Shown piece after piece: positions 46,179-54,952 of a DNA stretch of 64,000 bases. Under the pieces are notes generated by a model. The model was not told where the DNA came from. It worked only from the letters and a program-made list of their open reading frames with translations, and searched no databases. Made by a program: the position numbers and the translations under genes. Every line of letters begins with the position of its first letter. The stretch's first letter is position 1. The stretch is from Arthrobacter sp. S39 (GTDB lineage: Bacteria; Actinomycetota; Actinomycetes; Actinomycetales; Micrococcaceae), in contig NZ_SIHX01000006.1 of assembly GCF_004320525.1 (NCBI RefSeq), positions 62,001 through 126,000 of the forward strand. The letters are read 5' to 3'.

Positions 46179-47392
46179 GTGGTCCGCCCCGGTGCATACA
46201 GGACCATTGCATCGCCCTGCCCGCCTCCGCCACACAGGGCTGCGACTCCACAGCCTGTTCCACGGCGGCCCAGTTCAAGAGCCGTGTGCAATACCAGACG
46301 GGCGCCGGACGCGCCGATAGGATGTCCCAGGGCTATCGCACCGCCGTTGGCGTTGATTCTCTCGGCAGGGACCCCAAGGGCGGCGGCGCTGGCGAGCGCG
46401 ACAAGGGCGAAGGCTTCATTGATTTCGATGAGATCGAAGTCGGACGCTGTCAGTCCTGTCTTGGCGGCTGCCTGTTTGATGGCCCGCGCCGGTTGGTGCT
46501 GGAGGGTCGAGTCGGGTCCGGCAAGGGATGCATAGGAGCCGATCTCGGCCAGCCAGGGTAGGCCAAGTTCTTCGGCGCGTCCGCGGCTCATGAGGATCAG
46601 GGCGGCGGCTCCATCCGAGATCGGTGAGGCGGTGGCAGCTGTGATGGTGCCGTCCGGTCCAAAGGCGGGTCGGAGGCCGGCCAGCGATTCGGCGGTGGTG
46701 TCGGTCCGCACGGATTCGTCGGCGGAGACGGTGAGCACCTGGCCTCGGCGTAGCGGTACTTGGACGGGGACAATTTCCTGGTCGAAGGTCCCGTTTTTCT
46801 GTGCACGGGCTGCCCGCTGGTGGCTGAGCGCGGCGTATTCGTCCTGTTGGAGGCGGGTGAATGCTTCCGTGCCGTCATTTGCGCTGTCGGTCAGGGCGCC
46901 CATGGACTGATTGGTGAAGTCGTCCCAGAGCCCGTCGTGGTTCATAGAGTCCACTGCGGTGAAGTCTCCGTACCGGTTGCCTGTGCGTGATGCGGGCAGC
47001 AGGTGCGGGGCTTGGGACATGGATTCCATCCCTCCGGCAATGACCACCTGGGCGTCGCCGCAGCGGATGAGCCGGTCGGCATCTGCGATCGCGGCAATGC
47101 CGGAGAGGCAGACCTTGCTCACGTTCGTTGCCGGGACGCTCATATCCAGGCCTGCCATGGTGGCTGCTTGGCGGGCTGGGATCTGCCCCGTGCCGGCAGT
47201 GAGAACCTGTCCCATGACGACGTGATCGACAATGTCGGCCGGGACGTGGCAGCGGTCCAGTGCCGCGCGGATGGCTGCAGCGCCGAGCTCGGCAGCGGTG
47301 AGGGTAGACAATGAACCGAGGAATTTGCCGAACGGTGTGCGGGCTCCTCCGATAATGACTGTTCTGTTGCGCGGGTCTGATCTGGGGGTCAT
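46175..47392 (-). CDS. Acetyl-CoA C-acetyltransferase (thiolase)
   Basis: 405-residue thiolase that splits acetoacetyl-CoA with CoA into two acetyl-CoA. The acylated nucleophile is Cys95 (NVSKVCLSGIA), and the C-terminal His and Cys are in NGGAIALGHPIGASGARL and VAALCGGGGQGDA. ATG at 47392 was chosen because the family motif TVIIGGARTPFGKFLGSL begins ten residues later; the upstream frame is the CoA-transferase gene read out of frame. Placed between CoA-transferase B and glycerate kinase in a co-transcribed run. Confidence 0.95.
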   Translation of the reverse strand: MTPRSDPRNRTVIIGGARTPFGKFLGSLSTLTAAELGAAAIRAALDRCHVPADIVDHVVMGQVLTAGTGQIPARQAATMAGLDMSVPATNVSKVCLSGIAAIADADRLIRCGDAQVVIAGGMESMSQAPHLLPASRTGNRYGDFTAVDSMNHDGLWDDFTNQSMGALTDSANDGTEAFTRLQQDEYAALSHQRAARAQKNGTFDQEIVPVQVPLRRGQVLTVSADESVRTDTTAESLAGLRPAFGPDGTITAATASPISDGAAALILMSRGRAEELGLPWLAEIGSYASLAGPDSTLQHQPARAIKQAAAKTGLTASDFDLIEINEAFALVALASAAALGVPAERINANGGAIALGHPIGASGARLVLHTALELGRRGTGCGVAALCGGGGQGDAMVLYAPGRTT

Positions 47393-47409
47393 GGTGGGGT
47401 TGTTCCTGT

Positions 47410-48081
47410 TCAGATAGCGGGCTCGGCCAGGTGGCTGTCGACGGTGAAGTCGGCCGCTGTGGTGGCGCGTATGTCCTCGACGGTGACGCCGGGGGCGATT
47501 TCGCGCAGCAGCAGACCCTTGCCGGGCACGACGTCCATGACCGCCAGGTCGGTGATGATCTTGTTGACAACTCCCCTGCCGGTGTAGGGCAGGGAGCATT
47601 CACGGACGATCTTGGGGCTTCCGTCTTTGGCGGTGTGTTCCATGAGGACGATGATCATGCGGGCGCCATGGACCAGGTCCATGGCGCCGCCCATGCCTTT
47701 GATCATTTTCCCGGGGATGGCCCAGTTCGCCAGGTCGCCGGCGGCTGAGACCTGCATTGCGCCGAGGATGGCGGCATCGATTTTGCCGCCGCGGATCATG
47801 CCGAAGCTGAGGGCGGAGTCGAACGTTGATGCGCCTGGGCGCAGGGTTACTGTTTCTTTTCCTGCGTTGATCAGGTCCGGGTCGACCTGCTGGTCCGTCG
47901 GGTAGGGGCCGAGGCCAAGAAGGCCGTTTTCGGACTGCAGGGTGATTTCGACGCCTGCCGGGACGTGGTTGGGGACCAATGTTGGAAGTCCGATGCCGAG
48001 GTTGACGTAGCTTCCGTCTTCCAGTTCCTGGGCGGCCCGGGCGGCCATTTCGTTCCGGGTCCAGCCCTTGCCTGCGACCAT
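47410..48081 (-). CDS. scoB: 3-oxoacid CoA-transferase, subunit B
   Basis: 223-residue beta subunit of a class I CoA-transferase, which moves CoA from succinyl-CoA or another acyl-CoA onto acetoacetate or a related 3-oxoacid. The catalytic glutamate is Glu51 in [15 protein letters not shown], which forms the glutamyl-CoA thioester. Other family blocks are [16 protein letters not shown] and [14 protein letters not shown]. Its ATG overlaps subunit A's stop by one base (TGATG). Both a 3-oxoadipate transferase (PcaIJ) and a succinyl-CoA:acetoacetate transferase share these marks; the BKACE and thiolase neighbours favour acetoacetate. Confidence 0.92.
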   Translation of the reverse strand: MVAGKGWTRNEMAARAAQELEDGSYVNLGIGLPTLVPNHVPAGVEITLQSENGLLGLGPYPTDQQVDPDLINAGKETVTLRPGASTFDSALSFGMIRGGKIDAAILGAMQVSAAGDLANWAIPGKMIKGMGGAMDLVHGARMIIVLMEHTAKDGSPKIVRECSLPYTGRGVVNKIITDLAVMDVVPGKGLLLREIAPGVTVEDIRATTAADFTVDSHLAEPAI

Positions 48082-48863
48082 CAGTTTGCCTCTGTTCCGG
48101 TGCTTATGGTTCGTTTCTCTATCCGCTTTTCTGCGGTTTCCACGGGGGAAAGGACGACGACCCGGTGGACGTAGACTCCGGGCAGGTGGATTTCGTCCGG
48201 GTCCAGTTCGCCTGGTTCGACCAGTTCTTCAACTTCGGCGATCGTGATCTTTCCCGCCATGGCACACAGGGGGTTGAAGTTGCGGGCAGCGCTGTGGAAT
48301 TTGAGGTTGCCGTGACGGTCCGCCTTCGCGGCCCTGACAAGGGCGTAGTCGGTGGCCAGGGCCTGCTCGAGTACGTACTGGCCGGCTCTGCCGTTGATGG
48401 TGAATTCCGCGGTGGGCTTGGTTGGTGAGGCGATGGCGACGGTGCCGTCGTCGGCGTATTTCCATGGCAGCCCGCCTTCGGCGACCTGGGTGCCGACGCC
48501 GGTGGCGGTGTAGAAGGCGGGAATGCCGGAACCTCCTGCGCGGAGACGCTCGGCGAGGGTGCCTTGCGGGGTGAGTTCGACCTCGAGCTCGCCGGCGAGG
48601 TATTGGCGGGCGAATTCGCGGTTTTCGCCGACGTAGGAGGCGACGACCCTGCGGACGCGGCGGTCAGCGAGCAGGACGCCGAGGCCCCAGTCGTCCACGC
48701 CGCAGTTGTTGGAGATGAGTTCGAGGTCGCCAATTCCTCGCTCGCGGAGGGCGGTAATAAGCGCTGCCGGTATTCCGCAGAGCCCGAAGCCGCCGACAGC
48801 CAGGGATGCACCGTTGGGGATGTCGGCAACGGCTTCGCGCGCCGAAGGGTATGTCTTGTCCAC
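48081..48863 (-). CDS. scoA: 3-oxoacid CoA-transferase, subunit A
   Basis: 260-residue alpha subunit. Family start [20 protein letters not shown], then the glycine loop [31 protein letters not shown] and [12 protein letters not shown] at 48863 follows AAAGGA by eight bases and gives the standard N-terminus; the open frame to 49139 is shadow of the BKACE gene. Coupled to subunit B by TGATG and preceded by BKACE 29 bases upstream. Confidence 0.92.
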   Translation of the reverse strand: MDKTYPSAREAVADIPNGASLAVGGFGLCGIPAALITALRERGIGDLELISNNCGVDDWGLGVLLADRRVRRVVASYVGENREFARQYLAGELEVELTPQGTLAERLRAGGSGIPAFYTATGVGTQVAEGGLPWKYADDGTVAIASPTKPTAEFTINGRAGQYVLEQALATDYALVRAAKADRHGNLKFHSAARNFNPLCAMAGKITIAEVEELVEPGELDPDEIHLPGVYVHRVVVLSPVETAEKRIEKRTISTGTEAN

Positions 48864-48892
48864 GTTGACTGTCCTTTTGGTAAGTGGGCGGG

Positions 48893-49825
48893 TCAGAAGC
48901 CGACGTTGTCTTTGCCCTTGAGACCCAGGATTTGGCGGGCTTCGTCGGGGGTTGCGATCTCGAAGTTGAGCGCTTCCAGGATGGTGCGGATGCGGGCTAC
49001 CTGTTCGGCGTTTGAGCTGGCGAGCTTGCCCGGTCCAATCCAGAGGGAGTCTTCCAGTCCGACCCGAACGTGGGAGCCCATGGCGGCGCCGATGGTGGCA
49101 AGTGGCATCTGGTTTTTGCCAGCTCCGAGGATGGACCATTGGTAGTCCTCGCCCAGGAGCCGGTCAGCCGTGCGCCGCATGTGCATCAGGTCTTCCGGGT
49201 GGGCCCCGATGCCGCCGAGCAGTCCGAAGACGGACTGTACGAATAAGGGTCCTTTGGCCAGTCCGCGGGAATGGAAGTGAGCGAGGTTGTTCAGGTGCGA
49301 GATGTCGTAGCATTCGAATTCGAAGCGTGTCCCGTTGGCGTTGCCGATTTCCAGGATGGTCTGGATGTCTTGGAAGGTGTTTTTGAAGACAAGGTCGCGG
49401 CTTCGTTCCAGTCCTTCCCGTTCCCATTCATGGGCGAAGTCCTTGAACCGGTCCAGCATCGGGTAGAGCCCGAAGTTCATGGATCCCATGTTCAGTGACG
49501 CCAGCTCGGGCTTGAACAGGGCGGCGGGTTGCATGCGTTCTTCGACGCTCATGTGGGGCGATCCGCCGGTGGTGATGTTGATGACCGCGTCCGTGTTCCG
49601 CTTGAGCTTGTCCAGGATGGGTTCAAAGTGCTCAGGTTTTTGGGACGGCCGGCCGTCGCGGGGGTCGCGGGCGTGCATATGCACGATTGCCGCCCCTGCT
49701 TCGGCAGCTCCGATGGCGGCATCGGCGATTTCGTCCGGTGACACGGGGAGGTGCTTGGACATGGAGGGCGTGTGAATTGCGCCGGTGACGGCGCTGGTGA
49801 TGATGACCTTGCGTGCTGTGGCCAC
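48893..49825 (-). CDS. Beta-keto acid cleavage enzyme (BKACE, DUF849)
   Basis: 310-residue zinc TIM-barrel enzyme. BKACEs condense a beta-keto acid with acetyl-CoA and split it into acetoacetate and a shortened CoA ester. The metal ligands are in IVHMHARDP (His49, His51) with a later glutamate in HVRVGLEDSLW (Glu258); ITTGGSPHMSVEERM is another family block. GTG start with AAAGGA ahead. Substrate specificity depends on pocket residues I cannot assign. The adjacent CoA-transferase and thiolase would convert the acetoacetate product to acetyl-CoA, so the run is a complete recycling route. Confidence 0.93.
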   Translation of the reverse strand: MATARKVIITSAVTGAIHTPSMSKHLPVSPDEIADAAIGAAEAGAAIVHMHARDPRDGRPSQKPEHFEPILDKLKRNTDAVINITTGGSPHMSVEERMQPAALFKPELASLNMGSMNFGLYPMLDRFKDFAHEWEREGLERSRDLVFKNTFQDIQTILEIGNANGTRFEFECYDISHLNNLAHFHSRGLAKGPLFVQSVFGLLGGIGAHPEDLMHMRRTADRLLGEDYQWSILGAGKNQMPLATIGAAMGSHVRVGLEDSLWIGPGKLASSNAEQVARIRTILEALNFEIATPDEARQILGLKGKDNVGF

Positions 49826-49849
49826 GACAGGATCCTTTCGTTTGTCGTT

Positions 49850-50614
49850 TTAGTAGAGTTTTTCGGTATTGCCGTCGACAGCCAGTGCCTGTCCGTTGAC
49901 GTTGCGGGCCATCTCGCTGGCGGCGAATACGGCCATGTTGGCGATGTCTTCGGCCTCGATCAGTCTGCCCAGCGACGATTGGTTGTGATAGAGGGTGGAA
50001 ACCTGCTCGACGGGTTGGTCCAGCATCTCGGCTTTGGCTGCAATGACGGAGTCGATCCGGGGCCCGTTCACGGCGCCGGGGCAGATGGCGTTGACCCGGA
50101 TGCCGTATGCGCCCAGCTCGATGGCCAGGGTCTTGGTCAGCCCGATGACGGCCCATTTGGAGGCAGAGTAGGCGCTGCGCCCGGCCATGCCGAGACGGCC
50201 GGCCGCGGAGGAAAGGTTGATGATGGACGCGCCCTGGGCGTCTCGCAACAGCGGCAGTGCATGCTTGATGCAGTAGAACTGGCCGTGGATGTTGACGTCG
50301 AACGTCGCCCTCCAGGCATCACTGGCAAGGGCTTGGATGGGGCCGGTCGGGCCTGCAATGCCGGCATTGTTGACCAGGATGTCGAGTCCGCCTAGTTCGT
50401 CCCGGACCGTGGAAATAAGTACCTCGACCTGGGCTTCGTCGGAAACATCACTGACGGCGGCCTGGAAGCCCTCGATCCGTGCCTTGGCGACGGCATCAGG
50501 GTCGATATCGGTGACGAACACCGCCGCCCCAAGCTCTTTGAATTTGGTCGCGATGGCCAACCCGATGCCATTTGCGCCGGCCGTGACGAGGACACGTTTG
50601 GCACTGAAATCCAT
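49850..50614 (-). CDS. Short-chain dehydrogenase of the BKACE operon
   Basis: 254-residue SDR. Cofactor loop VLVTAGANGIGLAIATKFKE (a TAGANGIG variant), NNAGIAGPTGPI, catalytic Ser in INLSSAAGRLG and the YSASKWAVIG Tyr/Lys pair, with VNAICPGAVNGPRIDS after. ATG at 50614 follows GAAGGAG by four bases. First gene of the minus-strand operon, 24 bases before BKACE. It probably oxidises a hydroxyl group to give the beta-keto acid or its precursor. A 67-residue open frame at 54.7 kb resembles the first 20 residues of this protein. Confidence 0.92.
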   Translation of the reverse strand: MDFSAKRVLVTAGANGIGLAIATKFKELGAAVFVTDIDPDAVAKARIEGFQAAVSDVSDEAQVEVLISTVRDELGGLDILVNNAGIAGPTGPIQALASDAWRATFDVNIHGQFYCIKHALPLLRDAQGASIINLSSAAGRLGMAGRSAYSASKWAVIGLTKTLAIELGAYGIRVNAICPGAVNGPRIDSVIAAKAEMLDQPVEQVSTLYHNQSSLGRLIEAEDIANMAVFAASEMARNVNGQALAVDGNTEKLY

Positions 50615-50954
50615 GATGCTCCTTCGGGGTGTTTGTGTCAGTGGGCAGCGGGGTCGCCGTGGGGCTATGCCCCGCGTCGGCCGAGCGTGGTGCATGCGCG
50701 CGATCAAGCCGGTGTTTGGCCAAAGTCAATGTCGTCCAGTCCAAGAGGGCCCGGAGATGAGCGGCGATGTCTTCGCGATGGATGACAATTGGTCTGATCG
50801 AGGCACATCACCGGTGATGTCGCTGGCATGGGCATTCGTCCTTTGAATTGTGGTGGCAGCTGTTTACGCCAGACGATTCTGGGCGTGCGAGATCGAGCTT
50901 TCAGGGCGGTGTGGGGCAGCGGGGGTTAAGCTTTGAACGCCGTGGGCGGCATCC
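50615..50954. promoter_or_regulatory. Gap between the SDR start and the LacI gene
   Basis: 340 bases. It should hold the promoter of the BKACE operon. I do not find a good copy of the TTAAGCAACGTTAA site here; only a weak TTAAGC...GAACG near 50926 is visible. Confidence 0.4.
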
Positions 50955-52013
50955 TCAGGGAAGCGGGGGGTTGCAGCCGCAGGTCGTTCCGACGTACAGG
51001 CGATGCGGGCAGATTAGTGAGCTGTAGGTTTTTGTCGGGGATTCGATACGATTTAGCAGCATTGTGAATGCCTCGCGTGCCATCTGTTGCTGCGGCTGGA
51101 CAATGCTCGTGAGGTTGATCAGGCCTGACCGGCTGTGGGGGAGCCCATCGAAGCCAGCCACTGCGACGTCCTCGGGGATTCGCAGATTCCGTGACAGCGC
51201 ATACTCCATGACGCCGATTGCAAGTTCGTCGCTGCCGCAGACAACGGCCCGTGGCGCCTGTCCCGATGAGAAGAGACGTTCAGCGGCGAGGCGTCCGCCT
51301 TCGTTGTTCACTCTGGTGCTGATCTTCTTTTCGCCGGAGATAGTGATGCCTGCAGCAGCTGCCGTGCGGACGAAGGACTGTTCCCGCGCAAGGGAAGCTG
51401 TGGAAAAGCGCGGCCCGATGACCGTAGCGATTTCAGTGAAACCGTGGCTGAGCATATGCTCCATCAACATTGAGCCGGCCGCATCGTCATCAATCCCAAC
51501 AAAGTCTCCATCGAGGAAATCGGCCCTCCTGGACAGGCAGACATAAGGGATCCGGGCAGCGCGCAATGTCCGCAGGGCCGCAGCATCCTCCCGGAGAACG
51601 GCGGCCATGATCACTCCATCTACATTCCGGTTAGCCAAGGTTGCGGTTACCTGCCCCAGCTTTTGCGGATCATCCTGGGTCGTGGCAACGAACACGTCGT
51701 ATCCGGACTCAGCAGCGGCGGTAATGATGGCCTGAGCCCAGCGCGGGAACATGGGGTTGATGATGTTGGGAAGTATCAGACCCACTACGCGTGTCCGGAG
51801 GGGATCTGTTGAACGTGACGACTTGCGAGGCCTGAAGCCAAGATCGTTGGCGACGCCGATGATGTGCCGCCGCGTCTCAACGGAGACTCCGCCTTTGCCA
51901 TTGAGGACATAGGACACCGTGGCAGGAGAAACGCCTGCCGCTCGAGCTACTGCTGCCGCAGACACAAGAGCGGGCCGGGCTGTTAGCCTGTCCGCTCCGC
52001 TGTTCTCATCCAT
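50955..52013 (-). CDS. LacI-family regulator of the BKACE regulon
   Basis: 352 residues: helix-turn-helix VSAAAVARAAGVSPATVSYV and hinge, then a ligand-binding domain (VVGLILPNIINPMFPRWAQA; ASLAREQSF; AVAGFDGLPHSRSG). The C-terminus is unusual in having CPHRLYVGTTCGC, two or three cysteines near the end. ATG at 52013 has GAGGG eight bases ahead; the long upstream frame covers the promoter. An operator copy (52088-52101) is 75 bases upstream, so it is probably autoregulated. Two further operators mark its other targets at 54.4-54.5 and 60.3 kb. Confidence 0.92.
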   Translation of the reverse strand: MDENSGADRLTARPALVSAAAVARAAGVSPATVSYVLNGKGGVSVETRRHIIGVANDLGFRPRKSSRSTDPLRTRVVGLILPNIINPMFPRWAQAIITAAAESGYDVFVATTQDDPQKLGQVTATLANRNVDGVIMAAVLREDAAALRTLRAARIPYVCLSRRADFLDGDFVGIDDDAAGSMLMEHMLSHGFTEIATVIGPRFSTASLAREQSFVRTAAAAGITISGEKKISTRVNNEGGRLAAERLFSSGQAPRAVVCGSDELAIGVMEYALSRNLRIPEDVAVAGFDGLPHSRSGLINLTSIVQPQQQMAREAFTMLLNRIESPTKTYSSLICPHRLYVGTTCGCNPPLP

Positions 52014-52087
52014 GCGACGTCCCTCCTCTCCGACAAAATTGCAATGAACCGATGTGACTTCAATTACAGTAAGAGCGGTCCTGTTCG

Positions 52088-52101
52088 TTAAGCAACGTTC
52101 A
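52088..52101. promoter_or_regulatory. Regulon operator at the LacI promoter
   Basis: TTAAGCAACGTTCA, one mismatch from the best copy TTAAGCAACGTTAA at 60258-60271. It lies 75 bases before the LacI start. Confidence 0.7.
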
Positions 52102-52138
52102 GTCCCTGCATCTTGCTTTAGTTGCCCCTGGCACGGAG

Positions 52139-52450
52139 CTAGGGTGCAGTCCTGGGCCACCTGTTTCTCTTACGATCAGTTAAGGGCGTTGCCTGTTGCG
52201 GTCTGGCGCGGCCCCCGCTCCGCGTTATGGTTTCGGCGTCAGGAAGACCCAGAGGAACGCTCCAGAGTTCGTAGCCTTCAGCGGCGTCAAAGAGCGCCCG
52301 GTCTTCGTTTTGATCCGCTGCAAGCCACAGCATTGAGGAGTCCGGCATGGCATCATCTACGATTCCGGTCCGTACAGGCCTCCGGTTTCGTCGGACCTCA
52401 ACCCTGCACCCCACAAGTTGGCTCCAGGCGTAGTATCGAGAGGACGTCAT
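52139..52450 (-). CDS. Small hypothetical protein
   Basis: 103 residues starting MTSSRYYAWSQLVGCRVEVR and continuing RTGIVDDAMPDSSMLWLAAD. The first 65 residues look like a compact beta-barrel-like domain; the arginine-rich tail is probably disordered. GGAGA lies nine bases ahead of the ATG. I recall similar short proteins in Arthrobacter but know no function. It lies upstream of the LacI promoter on the same strand. Confidence 0.6.
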   Translation of the reverse strand: MTSSRYYAWSQLVGCRVEVRRNRRPVRTGIVDDAMPDSSMLWLAADQNEDRALFDAAEGYELWSVPLGLPDAETITRSGGRARPQQATPLTDRKRNRWPRTAP

Positions 52451-52651
52451 GGCAGTCTTTCTCCAGAGGACAGCTTCCTGAACGTTTTGGCGGCCGATAC
52501 TGGACGGGTCCTCCCACGGTTCCGGGAGTTGCCACTAGCAAACTTTTGTAACTGGTGGGGACGCCGGCCATGAATCGGGCCGGCGCCACCGTGGTGCACC
52601 GCGCCTTGCTCTCAAGGGGAGGCGGCCAAAAGGGCTGTAATTTCTTGCTGG

Positions 52652-53032
52652 TCAGGCTTCGGGGTCGTGTACCGTCTCAAAATCGTCGAGCGTAAACGGC
52701 GGCGCGACCGCACACAAAACCCGCATAGTCCCACTTCCTGTATTTCTCAGCTGGTGAAGTTCGCCGGGAGCTATGACAACGAGACTTCCAGGATGAACCT
52801 TAATTGCCTTTCCCTCGACGACGACTTCGCCGGTACCCTCGTGGATGAAGAAGCTTTCCTCTTGGTCCTCGTGGATGTGGGGGTTGGACTCTGAAGCTTC
52901 GGGAACTTCCGACATCCCCATCCACAGGTGGGCGGCCCCCGTTCCCCAAGGTGTGTGCAAGTGTTTGATTGTCCGCCGATAAGGTGCATCGAAGTCGGTG
53001 CCCTTGATCGCGTCAATGTGGGTTGAGTGCAT
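52652..53032 (-). CDS. Cupin-domain protein
   Basis: 126-residue single-cupin beta-barrel with a metal site of the usual pattern: NPHIHEDQEESFFIHEG (HxH...E) and the second-motif histidine in PGELHQLRNTG. GAGAGGGG precedes the ATG. Cupins of this size act as isomerases, dioxygenases or sugar-acid epimerases; the role here is unknown. It follows the dehydrogenase gene at 53.1-54.1 kb on the same strand by about 110 bases and belongs to the operator-controlled group. Confidence 0.88.
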   Translation of the reverse strand: MHSTHIDAIKGTDFDAPYRRTIKHLHTPWGTGAAHLWMGMSEVPEASESNPHIHEDQEESFFIHEGTGEVVVEGKAIKVHPGSLVVIAPGELHQLRNTGSGTMRVLCAVAPPFTLDDFETVHDPEA

Positions 53033-53144
53033 TACGCGCCCCTCTCATCTTCATTTTTCTGCTGGTGGTATTTCTGTCAATCCATCAAGCCGCTTGGGTT
53101 TTGGTCCACACGCTTTGTCTGACCATGGCCCCCTGGCATTGTTG

Positions 53145-54113
53145 CTAGGCCTCCGACGGCGCGGAGCCAACCTCAGCCTTCAATCGCGACAGACTGCTGT
53201 ATGCGGCGTTCCGGTACGAAGCGACGGCTTCGGAGTTGGCTTTGCTCAACCGGGTCAGCCCTCCGCCGTGTTTGACGCCAAGTTTTCCTTCAGAGACCAG
53301 CTCTTGGAGGTATTTGGGCGGCGCGAACGCTTCTCCGAGCTCGCCGTGCAGTGAGCGATAAGTATCGGCATAGACATCGAGTCCGGCCATGTCAGCTATC
53401 GCCATGGGGCCAAAGAACGCAAGACGGAATCCGAAGCTGTTGGAGACGACGGCATCTAGCTCGTCGGCCGAGATAAGCCCCTCCTCCACGAGACGGCTTG
53501 ACTCCTTGTGGAGGGCGTATTGAAGGCGATTAGCGATAAATCCTGGTGTGTCGGGTACTTTGACAGGCACCTTTCCAATACCGCTAATTAGTTCCGTGGC
53601 GCGGGAAACAACTTCGTCTTTTGTATAGGTTCCGGCGATGATCTCTACGCCCGGAACGAATTGAGCCGGGTTCATCCAATGGACCCCAAGGAACCTTTCG
53701 GGCTTGCGTACATGGACCTCCAGCTCCCGGATGGGGATGGCCGAGGTGTTCGTCGCGATGATTGCGTCGTCTGGCGCCGCGTTTGCGACCGACACGAGAA
53801 CTCCTGATTTGATGTCGATCCGCTCGCTTACTACTTCGGCGATGTAAGTGGATTCTGATACGGCATTGGCTACCGCCTTCGCCGAGCTGATGCGTTCAGC
53901 GAGAATGTCTGCGGCATCCGCTGGGTACAGACCGCGCTCGACGAAGGAGACGGCTTCATTGAGGAGGCGATCGCGCCCTGCTGCGGCGAGTTCCGGGGTG
54001 GCGTCGGCCAGGCTGACGTGATGACCGCCAAGAGCAAAACTCACAGCCATCCCACCTCCCATGTAGCCGGCACCGACCACGGTGATCCTGTTTGTGGTGT
54101 TTGATGTGCTCAT
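53145..54113 (-). CDS. 3-hydroxyacyl-CoA/L-carnitine dehydrogenase-family enzyme
   Basis: 322-residue NAD-dependent dehydrogenase: Rossmann motif ITVVGAGYMGGGMAVSFALG, a catalytic His in LGVHWMNPAQFVPGVE (HCDH proteins have HFFNP at this place), and helical C-terminal domain PDTPGFIANRLQYALHKESS. The HWMNPA variant is typical of carnitine or small beta-hydroxy acid dehydrogenases rather than CoA-ester enzymes. GGAG lies eight bases before the ATG. It would make the beta-keto acid that BKACE consumes. Two operator copies lie 318-404 bases upstream. Confidence 0.85.
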   Translation of the reverse strand: MSTSNTTNRITVVGAGYMGGGMAVSFALGGHHVSLADATPELAAAGRDRLLNEAVSFVERGLYPADAADILAERISSAKAVANAVSESTYIAEVVSERIDIKSGVLVSVANAAPDDAIIATNTSAIPIRELEVHVRKPERFLGVHWMNPAQFVPGVEIIAGTYTKDEVVSRATELISGIGKVPVKVPDTPGFIANRLQYALHKESSRLVEEGLISADELDAVVSNSFGFRLAFFGPMAIADMAGLDVYADTYRSLHGELGEAFAPPKYLQELVSEGKLGVKHGGGLTRLSKANSEAVASYRNAAYSSLSRLKAEVGSAPSEA

Positions 54114-54430
54114 TTTCTATGCTCCAAATCGGTTTTCGGGCAGTCCTGGGCAGCCCCACCCGCGAATGGCGAAACGGCTTGCGCTCGTAAGCCCGTGATG
54201 GGACCCAAAAGCCGGGGGCGTAACTTTGACGACGGCTGCTCCGTCGGTCTGCGTGCCATTGTGCTTCCCGTTCGTCACGCGATTCCCATAGAAGGCACCG
54301 CTAGTCCGGATGTGGCTGGTCGGGGCACACATTTGCTGGCTGCCGCGGCTCATGCCCGGTTTCTGAGCTGCTGTTGTCTCAGACGAAGCAGCTCTTTACG
54401 TGACTCTTATTACATCCGGCCTACTTACTG

Positions 54431-54444
54431 GTAAGCAACGTTAA
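54431..54444. promoter_or_regulatory. Regulon operator copy 2
   Basis: GTAAGCAACGTTAA, one mismatch from the best copy, facing the minus-strand dehydrogenase and plus-strand oxidase genes. Confidence 0.7.
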
Positions 54445-54503
54445 GTATCGGCCTTCGTTTAAGGACGGGTGTTTCAACTGAGGCTGGGTGCGCAGAAATC
54501 TCC

Positions 54504-54517
54504 TTATCGTTGCTTAA
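54504..54517. promoter_or_regulatory. Regulon operator copy 3
   Basis: Minus-strand reading TTAAGCAACGATAA, one mismatch from the best copy. Together with copy 2 it could support repression by DNA looping. Confidence 0.7.
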
Positions 54518-54746
54518 CAATTTCTGCCCTCCGTAGGGTGCTTTATACACAAAGTCACCGCTTCAGCGGTTCCTGGTTTTGGCCCCGGGACACGTGGCCA
54601 CCGGACCGAGCTATCGGCTATGGCCCCGTCAGTCCTCTACCCCACGTCCTGCTCCGGGAATATGGCAGCCAGACGAAAAGGAAACCAATTCCGAGCCGAC
54701 TGGGCGTCGGCGGAGTAGCCCGAACACATGACCCAAGGAGGAGCCT

Positions 54747-54950
54747 ATGCCTTTTTCATCCAAGAGAGTTCTTGTCCATGCAGGCGCACCAGCAGCCGGT
54801 CTGGCGGCTGCAGGAAACCTGGACGCTACCGCTCAGAAGATTGCGCCCCGCAGGCATCCAATCGCCATTGCTGCCGCTGAGGCAAGAAAGACAATCACTG
54901 AGCGCCTTAGCCCCCCAGCGGTAGCAATCTGCATCGTGGAAGGCGATTGA
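54747..54950 (+). pseudogene. Short open frame resembling an SDR N-terminus
   Basis: 67 residues with a strong AAGGAGGAG before the ATG. The first 20 residues, MPFSSKRVLVHAGAPAAGLA, line up with the SDR at 50.6 kb (MDFSAKRVLVTAGANGIGLA); after that similarity fades, and the frame ends at an IVEGD tail just before the next gene. It may be a decayed SDR, or a translated leader peptide kept for coupling to the downstream dehydrogenase (its TGA lies three bases before the next ATG). Confidence 0.5.
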
Positions 54951-54952
54951 AC

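Larger units (their letters stand above)
54114..54746. promoter_or_regulatory. Divergent control region between the dehydrogenase and the hydroxyacid genes
   Basis: 633 bases without a convincing gene. Two operator copies occur: GTAAGCAACGTTAA (54431-54444, plus) and TTATCGTTGCTTAA (54504-54517, the reverse complement form). Centre spacing is 73 bases, about seven helical turns. A 151-codon open frame from 54469 has no coding character. Confidence 0.65.

Noticed and set aside
54469..54924. 151-codon plus-strand frame in the divergent control region
   Set aside because: No ribosome site, non-protein-like composition, and it overlaps the operators and the better-supported short frame at 54747.
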